Position numbers and translations under genes: made by a program. A stretch of DNA of 64,000 nucleotides from Boletus sp. NGJ (Eukaryota > Basidiomycota > Agaricomycetes > Boletales > Boletaceae), in assembly GCA_019096195.1 (NCBI GenBank), contig JAGTXK010000087.1, forward strand, positions 248,001 to 312,000. The letters are read 5' to 3'. Position 1 is the first letter of the stretch, and every line of letters begins with the position of its first letter. The notes under the pieces are model-generated. The model was not told the DNA's origin and ran no database searches. It saw only the letters and a program-made list of their open reading frames with translations. This document shows positions 10,557 to 23,211 of the stretch, one piece after another.

Positions 10557-13196
10557 TCACTTGACAAAGAACAGAGGTCCGTAATTCATCAAGACCGCCG
10601 AACCCGCTTCCACGTCTCGAACTGTGAAATAGGTCTAATCAAGTCTCTGAAGCACTGCCAACAACTCACTAGCGAATATTCCTATCCGATGATCCCCGTT
10701 GACCAGCTGAACTAAGGTAACAAATTAGTTTGCGTGGAAAAGGCTATGCAGGGATGTACCTCGGGCTTGACTGTTTACCCGTCTAAATCGTTCAGCGTCA
10801 GAGTGATCAATAAATCTAGAGGCGTTGCCTGCATTGGTTGAATCCAAAGAAAACGTATCGTTCAAGCCGAAGACATAGCATCGGTTGCGGTGTGTAGCAA
10901 GATCTCTGCGTGCGGAGAGAAATTTGGATCGGAACCATCGTGACAAATGAGACTTACCCTCGGCTCTCGACTGTGGGTTCGTAGGTTAACTCCCCAATGT
11001 ACTCTATGACAACAATGTTGAGTTAGACGGCTGCGGGTTACAAGGAGTGGCGCACCTGTTATCAAGTCACCTGCTTTTGCCGCTTCGGCTAAGAAGGTTC
11101 CTAGTCCCCAGCTACTCCTTTTGACCTCTAGTTCCTGCTATGCGTGAGCATGGCCTGCGCTGACTTGTCAAGAGATCACGAACTTTGCAAACTCCACGCT
11201 GGATTTGGGAATTGCGACACGAAGTGTCATCGGCTAAATTCCCAAGAAAAATATGGCGTTGAAACCAAAATGCATAAGCTTACTTACCTCTGGAAAACGA
11301 ACGGACCCGTCAATATAAAGAACTAATTGCGCGTCTAGTGACACTCACATGCATCTGCAATTTATGCACAGTTCTGGATCACATTCTCGGAGGGATTCAA
11401 CACAGGGACACCGCTCTGTTACACAGCTCCACTTTGACCTAACCCCTGAGCAACGACAGCCTTGCCATCTGCGATTGCCTATACAAGGTGGGTCCGTGCC
11501 GAAGGCGGTGAAGACAGCGGCTTACATTCTGGAGAGCAATGGCAGTTGCGTTGACAATGCGATTGGTTTTTGAAACATGGACAACGGGAGGAACTGCTAC
11601 AAGGGCCAGTATGGCGGCAAGGGTCGTTTCTAACGCGAAGCTGTGATGTAAGCGAGGGTGAAGGAAAATCGCCCAGGACATACGGTGTAAACTGTGCTGG
11701 ATTGATGTCTGAAATGAAAGGTAAGAGTCGTAAGAACCAATACAATGTCTGTATGTACCATTGAATCTGAGTATACGCTGCTGACTTTTGATATTCGCGG
11801 GTTGAGCTTCATCTGTATTACACGAGTATAATAACTTCCCGTAGTAAAACACCTGATTTCACATCAACTTATGTGCAGTCCTCGAGGGAATAAAATCACC
11901 TCATAACAAGGCTTAAGGCATAACTCTGCAAGATCACAAGGAGTCGTGTTAGGTGATATTTCAGAGATGGCTCTGAATATGTCAAGGTCAACTTCACCCC
12001 AAGAAGGGCTAGCCTAGCGCAATACAGACATAGTGTCAATGCCCAGTAGGCAACAAAACAATGGACGAACCTCCTCTATTTTGTTGCTGATAAAACATTG
12101 ATTTCGACAAGGGCTCGTTACCTCACCGAAGACGTGAGGCTGCGACTCAAGAGGCATCGGATTAGGCTCGACTGTGCGTAACCTGTGATGGGTGAAATGC
12201 GTGCATACACTGGTAAGCAATGTTGCACACCGTGAGCATTGCAGAGAGGCTCTACACAGCTTAGATTCGGACAAAAGAATGAATTCAAGGTTTTGAGGCG
12301 ATTGCGGAAGTCGCATCCTTCGGACCACGCTATAGGCGGAAAAGAATAAGACGTTGGAATGGTATTTCCGGTCCAATGCAAGCGGTCGCTTTACATGCAT
12401 TAGGCACGAAGTCGAGAAGGGGTCCGACTTTACTCACCGTCTTCGATCCGTAGAGAGTACACCATGTATGCCTGGCCGTGAGCGCAATTTGAGCGGCAAT
12501 ACATTGCAACCTTCGATTTCATCATAGGAAAGAGCATAATGGATTTGCAGTCTATACACCGCCTCGAGTACGATCACTTCCACTATGGAGCTGTTGTATG
12601 TTATCGTGTCGAACAATCATGAGACTCGTATGATGCTCACAGTCAGGGTCAAAGGCATCCTGCCACGAGAATGACCCATAGTGCCGCGTGTGGCTAATTT
12701 GATCGAACGTGTGATCATCTGCATACGGAATGAAGGCCATGTTGTCGCTATCGTCGCCCTTGAATACGCTCCGATGCAACGGAGAGCATGATTCGTACGG
12801 CGGATGGGGTTCCGCAGACGAAGATAGGTGGATGACCTCCAATTTCACTGATGAAATTTCGACAACTGCTCCATCGGGTGAATACACTTCTTGAGAGACC
12901 AGTGGCAATGGCGAGTTAGCCTCTGACGCAACAGGGCTAGGCGATGAATTGGAAGTAGTTGTCATAGAGGCCAAAGTGGGCGAGCGAAGGTTGGGATGCA
13001 AACATGACCGCCAAGTGGACGAAGGAGCAAACGAGGTAAAGGCTTGGTGACAGTGGGTAGCATTCCACATCGTGAATTCTGTCTGAACTTGGGAGAGAAC
13101 GCGTCGAACGAGCTCGGATGAAGAGATTTGTTGTTCGGACAACGTTGGCAAGACATCGTTCTGCTCGTTTGCATTCGAGTCTGTGAGGGTCTCCAT
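10557..13196 (-). CDS. Polycomb-type H3K27 methyltransferase (EZH/KMT6)
   Basis: Catalytic subunit of Polycomb repressive complex 2, which methylates histone H3 lysine 27. Fifteen exons close to 637 aa: 13196-12641, 12582-12438, 12388-12231, 12171-12071, 12013-11900, 11852-11759, 11708-11526, 11478-11349, 11289-11288, 11233-11184, 11137-11056, 11003-10958, 10905-10760, 10711-10670 and 10621-10557. Landmarks in order: FIPYADDHTFDQ and DPDLEVIVLEAVYRL (EZH N-terminal region), SFFCPNLSCVEPLCNAH, PCRNQCF, ISPNTTPCDLAELC (SANT/MCSS region), the CXC cysteines (CRHTGPCSSSSRCPCF, CHCSPECNRR, ECDPELCINC), then the SET domain (SSWGLGTFL, EYIGELTYEPTVESRG, YVFGLNDTFSLDSTN, LVNGDHRIGIFA, LMNYGP). Oddities are a 2-nt exon and RFIDHS in place of the usual RFxNHS. 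The gene shares a 127-bp divergent promoter with SLU7. I am very sure of the family. Activity is less certain because of the SET change. Confidence 0.93.
11288..11289 (-). other. Candidate 2-nt micro-exon of the EZH gene
   Basis: Between the exon ending at 11349 (phase 2) and the exon starting at 11233 (which needs phase 1), the only in-frame solution I found uses two canonical introns of 59 nt (11348-11290) and 54 nt (11287-11234), flanking the dinucleotide AG. Skipping it gives an immediate stop. Treating the span as one 115-nt intron would exceed the 46-66 nt range of the neighbouring introns. Confidence 0.6.
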
Positions 13197-13323
13197 CGCA
13201 TACACTGAAAGGAGCAGCAAATGAGCATCCGCGAGACCGCAAGACCGACTAGGTCACGTGCGACACCACACGCGGTATACTCGTATTGACCAATGACAGA
13301 GCCCAATCATCCTCTCTCATACC
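13197..13323. promoter_or_regulatory. Divergent promoter between EZH and SLU7
   Basis: Only 127 bp separate the two ATG codons, so the genes must share promoter sequence or have overlapping 5' ends. No motif was assigned. Confidence 0.5.
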
Positions 13324-15279
13324 ATGGCTTCGTCTGGTACGTTTAACTCGCTGGAATTCACTATCCCAGGTACTCAGAATTGGACGTTTCAGCCATCGGA
13401 AAGCTTTCGCGCGAGGAATTTCGTCGCCAGAAAGACCTCGATGCCGCTCGCAAGGCTGGCACTGCGCCTGCCGCACTTGACGAGGAAGGAAAACCCATCA
13501 ACCCACACATTCCTCGTACGTCTTCTATCCTTGTCCCATGTCTTGCTCGTCGTACTCAAACTACCGCCCTTTAATCCAGAATACATCTCTCAAGCACCAT
13601 GGTATCTCGATACTGGCGCTCCGTCACTGAGCCATCAGCGTCGGCCTACAGATGATCGCACTTCCGACAAGCTCGAAAACTGGTACGACCGTGGCGTACG
13701 CGCCGGTCCTGCGGCCAAAAAGTACCGCAAAGGCGCATGCGAGAACTGCGGGGCCATGACACACAAGAAGCAGGACTGTCTGGAGCGTCCTCGGAAAAAG
13801 GGCGCCAAGTTCACCAACAAAGATATTCAAGCAGACGAAATCATACAAGAAGTCGCGGCCGGCTATGACGCGAAGCGGGACCGGTGGAATGGGTATGATC
13901 CCTCTGAGCATAAAAAGATCTACGAAGAGTACGAGGTTATCGAGGCCGCTCGAAAGAAGCTGCGCGAAGAGGAGATCGATAATCAGACCACCACCGACTT
14001 GGCTGCCGTTCGGAAGGTAGCTAAGGCTGGAAAGGAGAAGAAAGGTGTAGACCCCGACTTTGGCTCTAGCGACGAGGAGGACGCAGACGACGACAAATAC
14101 GCAGACGCAGCGGATGCAGTTGGTCAGAAACTCGACACGAAGACTCGCATCACTGTTCGAAACCTGCGTATTCGAGAAGACACTGCCAAATACCTCATGA
14201 ACTTGGATCCTGAGAGTGCATACTACGATCCCAAAACTCGCTCTATGCGCGATGCCCCATTAAGGAGCGTTGCGCCCGAAGATGTATGTTGTTCTCTACT
14301 CTCTTCCTATTTGACTATAACTTGTCGAATTTAGGCCAAATTCGCTGGCGAGAACTTTTTCCGGTACAGTGGCGAAGCACCGGAAGTTCAGAAACTCCAG
14401 CTCTTTGCATGGCAAGCTACGCAACGTGGTAATGATATTCACCTGAACGCAGGTCCGACTCAAGGCCAATTTCTGCATGAAGAATACAAAGACAAGAAGG
14501 AAAAGCTTAAGGAGGTGACCAAAGATTCCATCCTTGAAAAGTACGGAGGAGAGCAGTACCTCGACAAGGCTCCCAAGGAAATCGTAGATGGTCAAACAGA
14601 AAATTACGTCGAGTACTCTCGAACAGGTCAGATTATTAAAGGAAACGAACGTGCGAAGGCACGATCAAAATATCCCGAAGATGGTGGGTTATAGTTATAT
14701 TATCTCAACTGGAGAGTCTGATACCGACTTTGCCCCTAGTTTACATCAACAATCATACTTCGGTGTGGGGCTCGTGGTACGATGTTTCGAGTGGTATTTG
14801 GGGTTATGCATGTTGCCACTCGGGCGTACATATGTCGTACTGCGCTGGCCATGCTGGCAAAGAAGCTTCGTACGCATCAACAGCTCAAGCTCTTCTCGCC
14901 TCATCTTCAGATTCGATGTCCGATCCCTCAGCACATGAAGCAGCTGCGGAGTCGAGAGGGCGTATAGAGCAGAACTACTCGAAAAAGCGTGTTGGAGAGG
15001 GCGACGTCTCCCTTGACAAAGACCGTTTAGCGGAAGCTCTGAGTGAAGAGAGGAAGCGAAAGGTGCGGGGCGGCGATGATGAAGACCGATTCAGCAAGAA
15101 AACGAAGGGGATGGAAATTAGCAGCCACGACGTCACAGAAGAGGAACTTGGTGAGTCCGATCCATGTGTTAATACGACCCACTCCAACGTTATCTGTCCA
15201 TGCAGAGGCCTACCGGATGAGTCGTCGAAACACGGAAGATCCAATGGCCAACTATGTGGACACAGAGGATCGATATTGA
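13324..15279 (+). CDS. SLU7: Pre-mRNA splicing factor SLU7
   Basis: SLU7 acts in the second catalytic step of splicing and helps choose the 3' splice site. Six exons close to 557 aa: 13324-13336, 13393-13515, 13580-14283, 14335-14683, 14740-15150 and 15206-15279. Exon 1 is only 13 nt. The N-terminus carries [20 protein letters not shown] and [14 protein letters not shown], the SLU7 signature. The CCHC zinc knuckle follows ([14 protein letters not shown], around residue 96). Then comes a charged central region with [17 protein letters not shown], and the conserved block [17 protein letters not shown]. The C-terminal part has [14 protein letters not shown] and [13 protein letters not shown]. 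The length matches the fungal family. It is divergent from EZH and convergent with nothing nearby, since the next gene reads in the same direction. Confidence 0.95.
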
Positions 15280-15426
15280 CACTTTGCTGCATTGTTATAA
15301 ACGTTTAGTATAGTACCGTCCGTTATAGCCGTTATCGACGTTGTGTATTATTTTGGTGCCGCGGTTCCCATTGTACCCGAAATTGAAACACTTTGGCACA
15401 ACATGTTGGCTTTCTAACCTTGGTCC

Positions 15427-16489
15427 ATGTTTCCTACGTCGGCTGCCCTGCTATTTGGGCTGGGCACTCGCATCGCCCTCGACAAGTTCTTTGCCAATGC
15501 CCCACACGACCCTACCACGCCCGACGCTATCGGCGACATCATCCTCCTCGGCGTCGTCCAAGGTGTCGCACTGTATTATACCCTCATGGAATTCAGCGAC
15601 TTCACGTTCGTAGTCGCGTTTGCCATCGCAGCTCGTCTCGTAGTCGAGTTCACGATGCTCCAAGACGTGACCAAGTGCGCAACGACGCTGTTGGGCGTTG
15701 CGCTCGGTGTTCTCGTCACCGACGTCCTCTCCCAACTCATCGAGGACGGCTACATCTACGACTTTAGTGGTCGGGGGGACACAGAGAGTGACTGTGAGGA
15801 GTCGGTCGTCGAGACCAAGCGTCGCAAGCGTTTGGTCAAGTTTTCGTCCACCGCTGAATATGCGGCTGTCGTCAGTCCTCACAAACCCATTCGTCCCCCT
15901 AAACAAGACCCATCGCGCAAATGGCGTACGGATTCCGTGCCTCCGTCGATCACGTCCTCGGCCGAGGATCTGGTCGATCCGCATCGGGTCATGGATCCTC
16001 TCGAGCGGGAGGTCGCCACGCTCCGTGCGCGTGCTTCGCTGGCGGACAGCGAGCGGAGGCGGTTCAAGGAGGAGAAAAAGTGGGCAGTCTCTCAGGGCAA
16101 TCTGGCGCGTGCCGCTCAGATGGGTTGGCACGTGAAAAGATACACCGCGTTGACACAGAGTTTCACGAAAGAGGCAGACGCTCGTCTGCTAGAGGGTCAG
16201 TCTATTTGAGCTTTGGGTGCTCGTGTTTTGTGGATGGCTCACTAGAAGTACAGTTACAGCAATAAAGGCAGCACGGCAGCAAGCTCTGAGCGATGCACCC
16301 CTTCCAACTCTTCAAAAATCCGAGCGGTTACAAGCAGAGAGACACACCAACCATGCGCGGGAAGCCACCGCCAGGACCTCCCGTCAGATTTTGGTTGAAC
16401 GCGACACGACAGTCAACGTCGAGACAACTCGACATCGAAGACATGGTTCTGCTAGCAATCTCAAGTCGGCCATGCGCGTGACGCGATGA
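15427..16489 (+). CDS. Small putative membrane protein
   Basis: Not recognised. Two exons, 15427-16195 and 16260-16489, close to 332 aa with a 64-nt intron (donor GTCAGT). A second acceptor 7 nt upstream, at 16253, would keep the frame apart from a two-codon difference. The N-terminal ~115 residues contain three or four hydrophobic helices (AALLFGLGTRIALDKFF, IILLGVVQGVALYYTL, FTFVVAFAIAARLVVEF, TTLLGVALGVLVTDVLS). The rest is hydrophilic. It includes a basic RRKRLVK patch and a long helical, Arg/Glu/Ala-rich tail (DPLEREVATLRARASLADSE) likely to form a coiled coil. The layout suggests an organelle or ER membrane protein with a cytosolic coiled coil. The function is unknown. Confidence 0.75.
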
Positions 16490-16818
16490 TGACGAGCAAA
16501 GACTGCAGCGCATTTGGCATTGCTTTCTTGTTATCAGCCTCTAAGATTCTCTTGAAACGATGTGTTTGGTATTGGCGTTTGCTCGATCTTGTAACATCAG
16601 ACATCTACATTCTCTTGGTGATATAGATATATCCAGTTTACAAAGAGATGGTCTGGAAATTGCAATTGAAAACGCCGTAAGGTTATACAAGGGGCATGCA
16701 AGAGTTGCCATTATGACAGATTTGTTTTGCATTACTCGGGTAAGCCGACAAATATTAAGACGGAGGGGAAGAACTTCGAGAGAGAGAGCCAAACGTGGAT
16801 ATACGATCCCAATGTTGA

Positions 16819-19800
16819 TCATCGAGATTTGCCGTTTGTTTTCATGGACGTGCTGGAAGCGGATAATGACCCATTGGTCTTTCCACCTGTAGTGGGTCGG
16901 GGCTTCTTACTAGAGCTCGCTGCATCAGATGATGGCCGAGGTGCGGCCTCCTTCATCACCATCTTCGCATGGATCTCCTCCAGCTTGGAAGCCTTGACCT
17001 TTTTGGGCCAAAATAACGTGACAAACCTGCGGGGAAACTCAGATACCTCACATCGCATTGACTGCATCCACATACGTCCAGAGATGCCGGCGCCACCGTT
17101 CTCGATCTTCTCCGGCAGCTTGCTTAGCTTGCAGCACGAGCTCGATTCGCCGGCCGATGGCAGCGAGGGAGTCCTTCAAGATGGCAACCTTGTCATCTCG
17201 AGGCATATCCTCTCCCGACAGTTTAAGTTGTTTCTGGGCAGAGGTCAACACTCGCAGTCAATTATAAGTAGTACGAAACCAACCCACCAATTGTTTCTTC
17301 ACTGGTCGCAACTCCTCCTTTGTCGCAATCTCGTCCATAGACGGACTGACCACAGTCTATCAAAAATCAAATAATAATGTCCAATGGCGATACGCACCAC
17401 TCATCGGATGATTCAGAATCCGTAAATGTAGGGGTGGGTCGCCGTTTGCGTTTCTTGGTAGAGGTATCTTCAACAGATGCGACAGCTTCGCTTTCGGCAC
17501 GTCTCTTCCGACTACTTGTGGTGGACGACGAGGCCACGAGTGTAGGGGGAGGCGTGGCCGAAGCCTTTAGCTGTCCTTTGTTCCGCAAGGAACTCTCATA
17601 CGAACGCAACTTCTCGTCATGTTCACGCAATATACCCAGGAGGAAGTCGCCTCGTCGGACGAGGTGAATTGCATTGGGAATCGGTCGCGTGGAGGAATCT
17701 TCACCTTTTTTGCCTTCTTCAAGGAAAAATTTCCCTTCTAGACCGAGCCGCGAATCCTTGGCCATGGCCTCCCAATTGCCAAAGCCGTAGAGAAAAGCGC
17801 CCACGAGCAACATAGAGTCCTCCTGAGGACCCCAGCGACCAGACCAGTTGAGAGTTGGTCTGATGTTTTCTATGGGAATAGACCAGTTGTACAGCTCCTC
17901 TGGTGTCATGTCGCCGAGAATGTTATTCAAAATACGGAGGTCACGATGTCGTGAAAGGACAGTTTCGGCATTGATATTGGCAACGTTGCGATACGCGACA
18001 AGAACCGCTTTGCTTTTCTGGGCGTTCGTCAATGTCTCTCCAGCAGCCATGCGGGTCCGTTTTAGCTGATTGTTATCCTCGACGGCTTGATTGCAAAGGT
18101 CGATGATCTCATCCGCAACATCAATGATCATGGCCTTGTGCTTGTCGACAAGCTTAGCTTCGTTGACCTTTGGGATCCTCAATACTTATATCGGGACGAA
18201 AACTTGGAACGCACGATGATATCATAACGCTGACGAATGTCACCCCATCGCTGAAGGCTGCGGATTAGCACACGGACATCACGCTCCTTTAGTTCCATCG
18301 CTTTCTGGCTTGCGGTCTTGCGTTGAGGTCCAGGGACCTTGGGTTTCTTCGGAGTCTGCGAGGTAACGGGTTGATCAACGTCCATGCCCTCGTATGAGAC
18401 AGGAGCATGTGAACGTTTGCGATCGCGCAACTCCTGAGCAACCAACTCCTCCGCTTTTCGGTCCTCCTCTTCCCGGTCGAACTTCTGCCGTTCCTCCAGG
18501 GGAATGATGTCTTCCCAACTCATGTCATTTTTGACGTCGCTCACAGCGGCAAACTGAGCAAGGAAACCTTCGCCACCGAGCGAAGCACCCCCGTCGCCGC
18601 CAGCGGCCATGGTTTCATGGTCCTCCGCCCTGTTGAGGATATCGTCGAGGTCCATTTCATCCAGCTTCTGGTTCTGTTGGGAGTCGTCCTTGTCAAACCT
18701 GTTACGCTGAGTGCCAATCGTCGAGATACAGCACTTTTGTTACTTACATCTTTTGAGCGCCATACTTGAGAACGGCGGTTAGCTCATCTTTACTCAAATT
18801 GTCCGGTTTGACGGAATCCTTGACTTTCTCGCCTTTGGAGCTGAGATGAGCCTGAGAGGTGTCCATCTGATTTATGACTGACGAAACATCATTCATTATG
18901 GCAGCGGAGATGAAAGGCTGGCAACCTACTGGCATACTCCAAGACCATTTTTTTCTTCGCTCGCTCCAAAACATCCTCTTCCATCGTGTCCTTGCTCACA
19001 AAGCGGTAGACACTGACGTGCGACTTTTGCCCTATCCTGTGGGCACGTGCCATGGCTTGCAGGTCGTTCTGTGGGTTCCAATCGCTCTACAACGAGATCA
19101 GTAAACGCCGGCGGCAGAGTCTAGGTTGCTTACATCAAATATGATGACGGTGTTGGCAGTCTCCAAGTTGATACCAAGACCACCAGCGCGTGTGGAGAGC
19201 AAGAAAGCAAAGTCTGGCGACCCCGGGCTATTAAAGTGTGCGATCGACTTTTTCCGTGCGTCCGATGCGACCATGCCATCAAGACGTTGGTGTTGGTATC
19301 CACGTAGGCTCATGTAGTCGCTCAGAATGTCAAGCATGCGGACCATCTGACTGAAAATGAGGACACGGTGGCCATCTTGTCGCAATCGCGCGAGCAACTT
19401 GTCCAATAGCACCATTTTGCCGCTATTCATAACGAGACCCTTGAGGGTCTCCTCGGAATTGTCAGTACGGTTCTCTGCACCGTCAAAGAGGAAGGGGTGA
19501 TTTGCAGCTTTCTTGAGTTCCATAGCGATATTGAGCAAGCTTATGTTGTTGTTCCCGTTGGCGCTCTTGACCAAACCTTGGAAGTTCTGTCTCGTTCATG
19601 TCAGTAATATGTGCTCTTGGGGAGTATAGGAGACTGACCTTTGTGAGGATGTTCTTGTAGAAGTGAGTCTGAAGAGCACTCATCTCCACCCGTAGGATGC
19701 GCTCGCTCTTTGTGGGTAGAGAGGTGAGCACATCCCGCTTCAAACGTCGCAGCATCAACGACTCTAATTGAATGTGAAGTTCTTTAATCTTGACTTCGTG

Positions 19801-22013
19801 ATCAGCATCATTGAGGTCAAATTCGTTGGTGAGGGCGACTGTAGGTGAAGTAAGTATGGTGGTATCAGGGTAATACGGAAAATATACGCACACTTCTCCG
19901 GCATTAGGAAGTGCATCAAGGACAAAAGCTCTGTGATCGAGTGAACCTGAGTAACGCAGCTGAATACCCCTCACTGGGAATCCGCACCTTTCACGTTGTT
20001 CTGCAAAGGGGTACCCGTGATGAGAAGCTTCGACGCAGCAGAAAACGATCGGAGTGCCTCATACAGCTGACTCTCGGAATTCTTCAGGCGATGCGCCTAT
20101 TTGGGAATGATCGTCAGCGCAAAGTAGCCTGCACCAGTTGTGAACGAACCTCGTCTACGGACAGTACCTGCCACTTAATGTCCGCCAACTCTTTCGCATC
20201 CCTGAGGGTCAGCTCATAGGTAGTGAGGAGAACGTTCATCTTCAGTCGCTTGTTTGATTGGCCGAACTCATAAGTGCGAATGACCTCACGGGCGGCTGCT
20301 GTTCCGATGTAGGTGATGACGTTCAGGTCAGGAGCCCAAGTAGCAAATTGGGATTGCCATGCGGTAATGGTCGATAAAGGAACGATGACAAGAAATGGCC
20401 CATATTGATGCATCTCGTGGAAAAGATAGGAGATAAATGAGACGGTTTGGACGGTCTGTGGAAAACTATGAGCATGATGAAATAGAGAACTGAGATTATG
20501 CTCCACCTTCCCAAGACCCATTTCATCGGCCAAAATACCATTCTCACCCTTACTCCATAGATATGCCAGCCAATTCAGACCAGTTAGCTGGAAATCTTTG
20601 AGTGCACCTCCTGTTGCCGATATATACTCCGGATCTTTTACTATCTTCTGAAATGCCGGTCGTTGATGCCGGGCGTACTGAACACTCTTATAGGGAAACT
20701 TGGCTTCCGCCTCGCGGGCCCGATAGGCCACAATCTGAGCTTTGGCTATCGGGCGGATTTCGCTTTCGTCTTCCCACGTACAATGCTCATAGTTAAGGCC
20801 AGTCCACTTGCAGAAATAGTCTGTGCCGTTGGGTACTTCTGCACTGTCACGATGTGAGACGATGCGCTCGACAGTCTTGTAAGTCTCTAGTTCCTCCTTC
20901 TCGCGTTCCTTGTCCAGTAGAAGAGCCTCGGCATCTTCTGTGGAGAGACCCGGCGCGTTAAGCTTGGCTTGATATAATTTGTAGGCTTTGATGTAGTTGT
21001 CTACGCGTTTCAGACCCTTGAAGCGCTTCAGAAACTCGTACGTTTCATCCGTGTTGTGGAGGTGGGAGAAATTCTTCCACTTGATATGGAAACGCTGTAA
21101 TCCCTTATCAGTACAACGCGAATGGGAACATGGTTTGGAACATACCACGTTACTGTACCACAAATCCTCGGGATCATTTTCATGGGCTTCATCTCTGCAA
21201 TGACTCAGGACGGCCTCGATCTCATCGTCTTCTTTAGTGAGTGAGGGGTCGACATAATAGGCCTCAACCGCCTCCTCCTCCGAGAGCATCGCAAGGTCTT
21301 GATTGTCTTCGTAATAGTTCGGAATCTTGTTTCCCCGACTAGAGACACGTATCTCGTCCCCAGACACGCGAGGCTTCTTCTTTTTCTTCGATCGCGCACC
21401 ATAATCTGAGTCTGAATCTGATGAAGCATGGCGGACGACTGCTTGGAATGATCGTCAGTGAGTACTAGAGATATGCATGACGATGCACCAACCTTTTGGC
21501 CGAGGAGCGGACGAGACCGAAGGAGCCTTCTTCTTCTTCTTTCGAGAGGCCTTCTTCTTGCCATACTCGTCATCTGCATAGGAAGCATCGTCCTCGTCCT
21601 CGTCATCCTCATCGTCGACATGGTCTTCATAGCCCTGGAAGACGATATGCGGTCAAGAACGACAGGGATGTATGATCTGAAAGGACGACATACCGAGTCT
21701 TCCGCATCCTTGGAGAGTAACAAGAATTAGGATGGAAAGGGGTGAGGAAGAGGTGACATACATAGTGTTTAAGGGCGTAGGTTGATGGACCTGCAACGGG
21801 GTTCTCTAAGATTGCAGAGGCGGTATCGTCGACATACTCTGCGTCACCCTCTGCGTCTGCATCCGGGTCTGCATCGGCGTCGGCGTCGGGATCTGGGTCA
21901 GGAGGGGGATGGATGGAGGAGGGGTGTTGGACGGGATGGTCATCGTCGGAGTCGACCTGCATGCTGTCTTCGCTGTCGTAATTTAGGTTGAGTGCGTCGG
22001 GGTTGAGCGCCAT
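16819..22013 (-). CDS. CHD1: Chromodomain helicase CHD1
   Basis: ATP-dependent nucleosome spacer of transcribed chromatin. Seventeen exons from 22013 to 16819 close to 1454 aa. All introns I placed are about 47-66 nt. Domains in order: an acidic N-terminus with Asp/Ala-Asp runs and Lys/Ser stretches (1-~150); two chromodomains, the second readable as [18 protein letters not shown]; the SNF2 motor with Walker A ([12 protein letters not shown]), the DE box (SVDEAHRLKN), [14 protein letters not shown], the helicase-C blocks [32 protein letters not shown] and ARAHRIGQ; a bridge with VLEYAIINQMDTS; the SANT-SLIDE DNA-binding region ([20 protein letters not shown]); and the C-terminal CHD1 helical domain ([35 protein letters not shown]). 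One exon is only 15 nt (21708-21694). An in-frame ATG at 22076 could extend the N-terminus by 21 residues. Confidence 0.95.
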
Positions 22014-23211
22014 GTGATGGACGGGGTGGGTGGTGGTGGTTGAGGGGAGAGAGGAGGGGAGAGAAGAGGTCGTCAAGGATGCTGTTGAGGAAAATGTTCA
22101 CACGCGTGGCCATCGCTACGGACAACGCCGGGCAAGGCCCCATCGTCACCGCTCGTGACGAACTCCGGTTCTGCCGTGCCACATTCTTTGGGCACGAAAC
22201 TCGTGAATTTGCCCATTATTTTCTATATTATTTTGGTTTCTGTATAAGGATAAACCCGAAATTGGACAGGTTTATCGACTTTGGCCACGAATCTCCCGCC
22301 ACTGTGCGACATGGTCACTGTCGGTGGTAGCCTCAGCGCGGTGAAAAATGACATTCGGCGGTACAGTACAGCTTACCGCGACAGTGGAGTGGCAGAGGGG
22401 ATCTGATGCTGGCCGCCACGCAGCTTTGGGCCCCAAACCGCGGTGGTCGCCGTCGCGTGCCTCAGCTGTGTTAGGTCTTCTTCGCTCCCACTGCAGCGTG
22501 CCCCTCTGTCGGCATGTGTTCATCAAGGGACGTTATCCAGTGGGACTCGCTGTCGCTTCTTTTGGTCCGGACGGCGTCCGCCGCGTTGCCCACCATGCTG
22601 ACGTAATCAGAGCCTCCCACGTGTCCGCCTGCTCGCTGCCTGCGACGATGAGCACCCCAACCACCGTTTCTCAGCCCTCTCTTTCTCCCTGCCCCTACCC
22701 ACCCTTCTCCACTGCCCCCAACATTGCACAACCTTGCCTTCATAACGCCCATATCTTCCATTTTCCGATACACCCCTACTCGTCTTTGTTTACTTCCAGT
22801 GCTAATGATCCTGAAGGATACACTTTGCGCCGGTGCCACTCTGTTCCTGTCCAAGCCAGGGGCCCGCATCGCAGTCGAGTTGTTGACCATTCACGGAAAG
22901 TGTTTCCGCATTTCGCTTCACGATGACTGCTGGCCCCTATCTTTCCATTTGTTGCTCTGGGAAATGGTCAGTGAAAGCAACACCCTGTAAACAACGAATT
23001 GCGACAGTATGTCTCGCGCGTTTGACCAGGAGGCTGACAGTGTATTACTCACCATGACAGTACGACGGCTGACCAGTCAGTCTCATTGCCAGCCACTTTG
23101 CCGTTAAAAACTGTCGCACCTGGATGCGAGTCCTTAGCTCAAACATCGTCTTCGACATCCATCCCTCCTCTGTTCCACCTTGTCCTTCCTTGCCTTCACA
23201 CTCTTTACATC
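22014..23211. other. Intergenic region, pyrimidine-rich 3' half
   Basis: About 1.2 kb between the CHD1 start and the secreted-protein gene. The part from ~22640 to 23210 is C/T-rich on the plus strand, as is common in fungal promoters. Open frames here are low-complexity Pro/Ser/His strings without splice support. I see no gene. Confidence 0.5.

Noticed and set aside
15451-16131. Minus-strand frame of 226 codons
   Set aside because: Antisense to the membrane-protein gene, whose hydrophobic helices and clean intron favour the plus strand.
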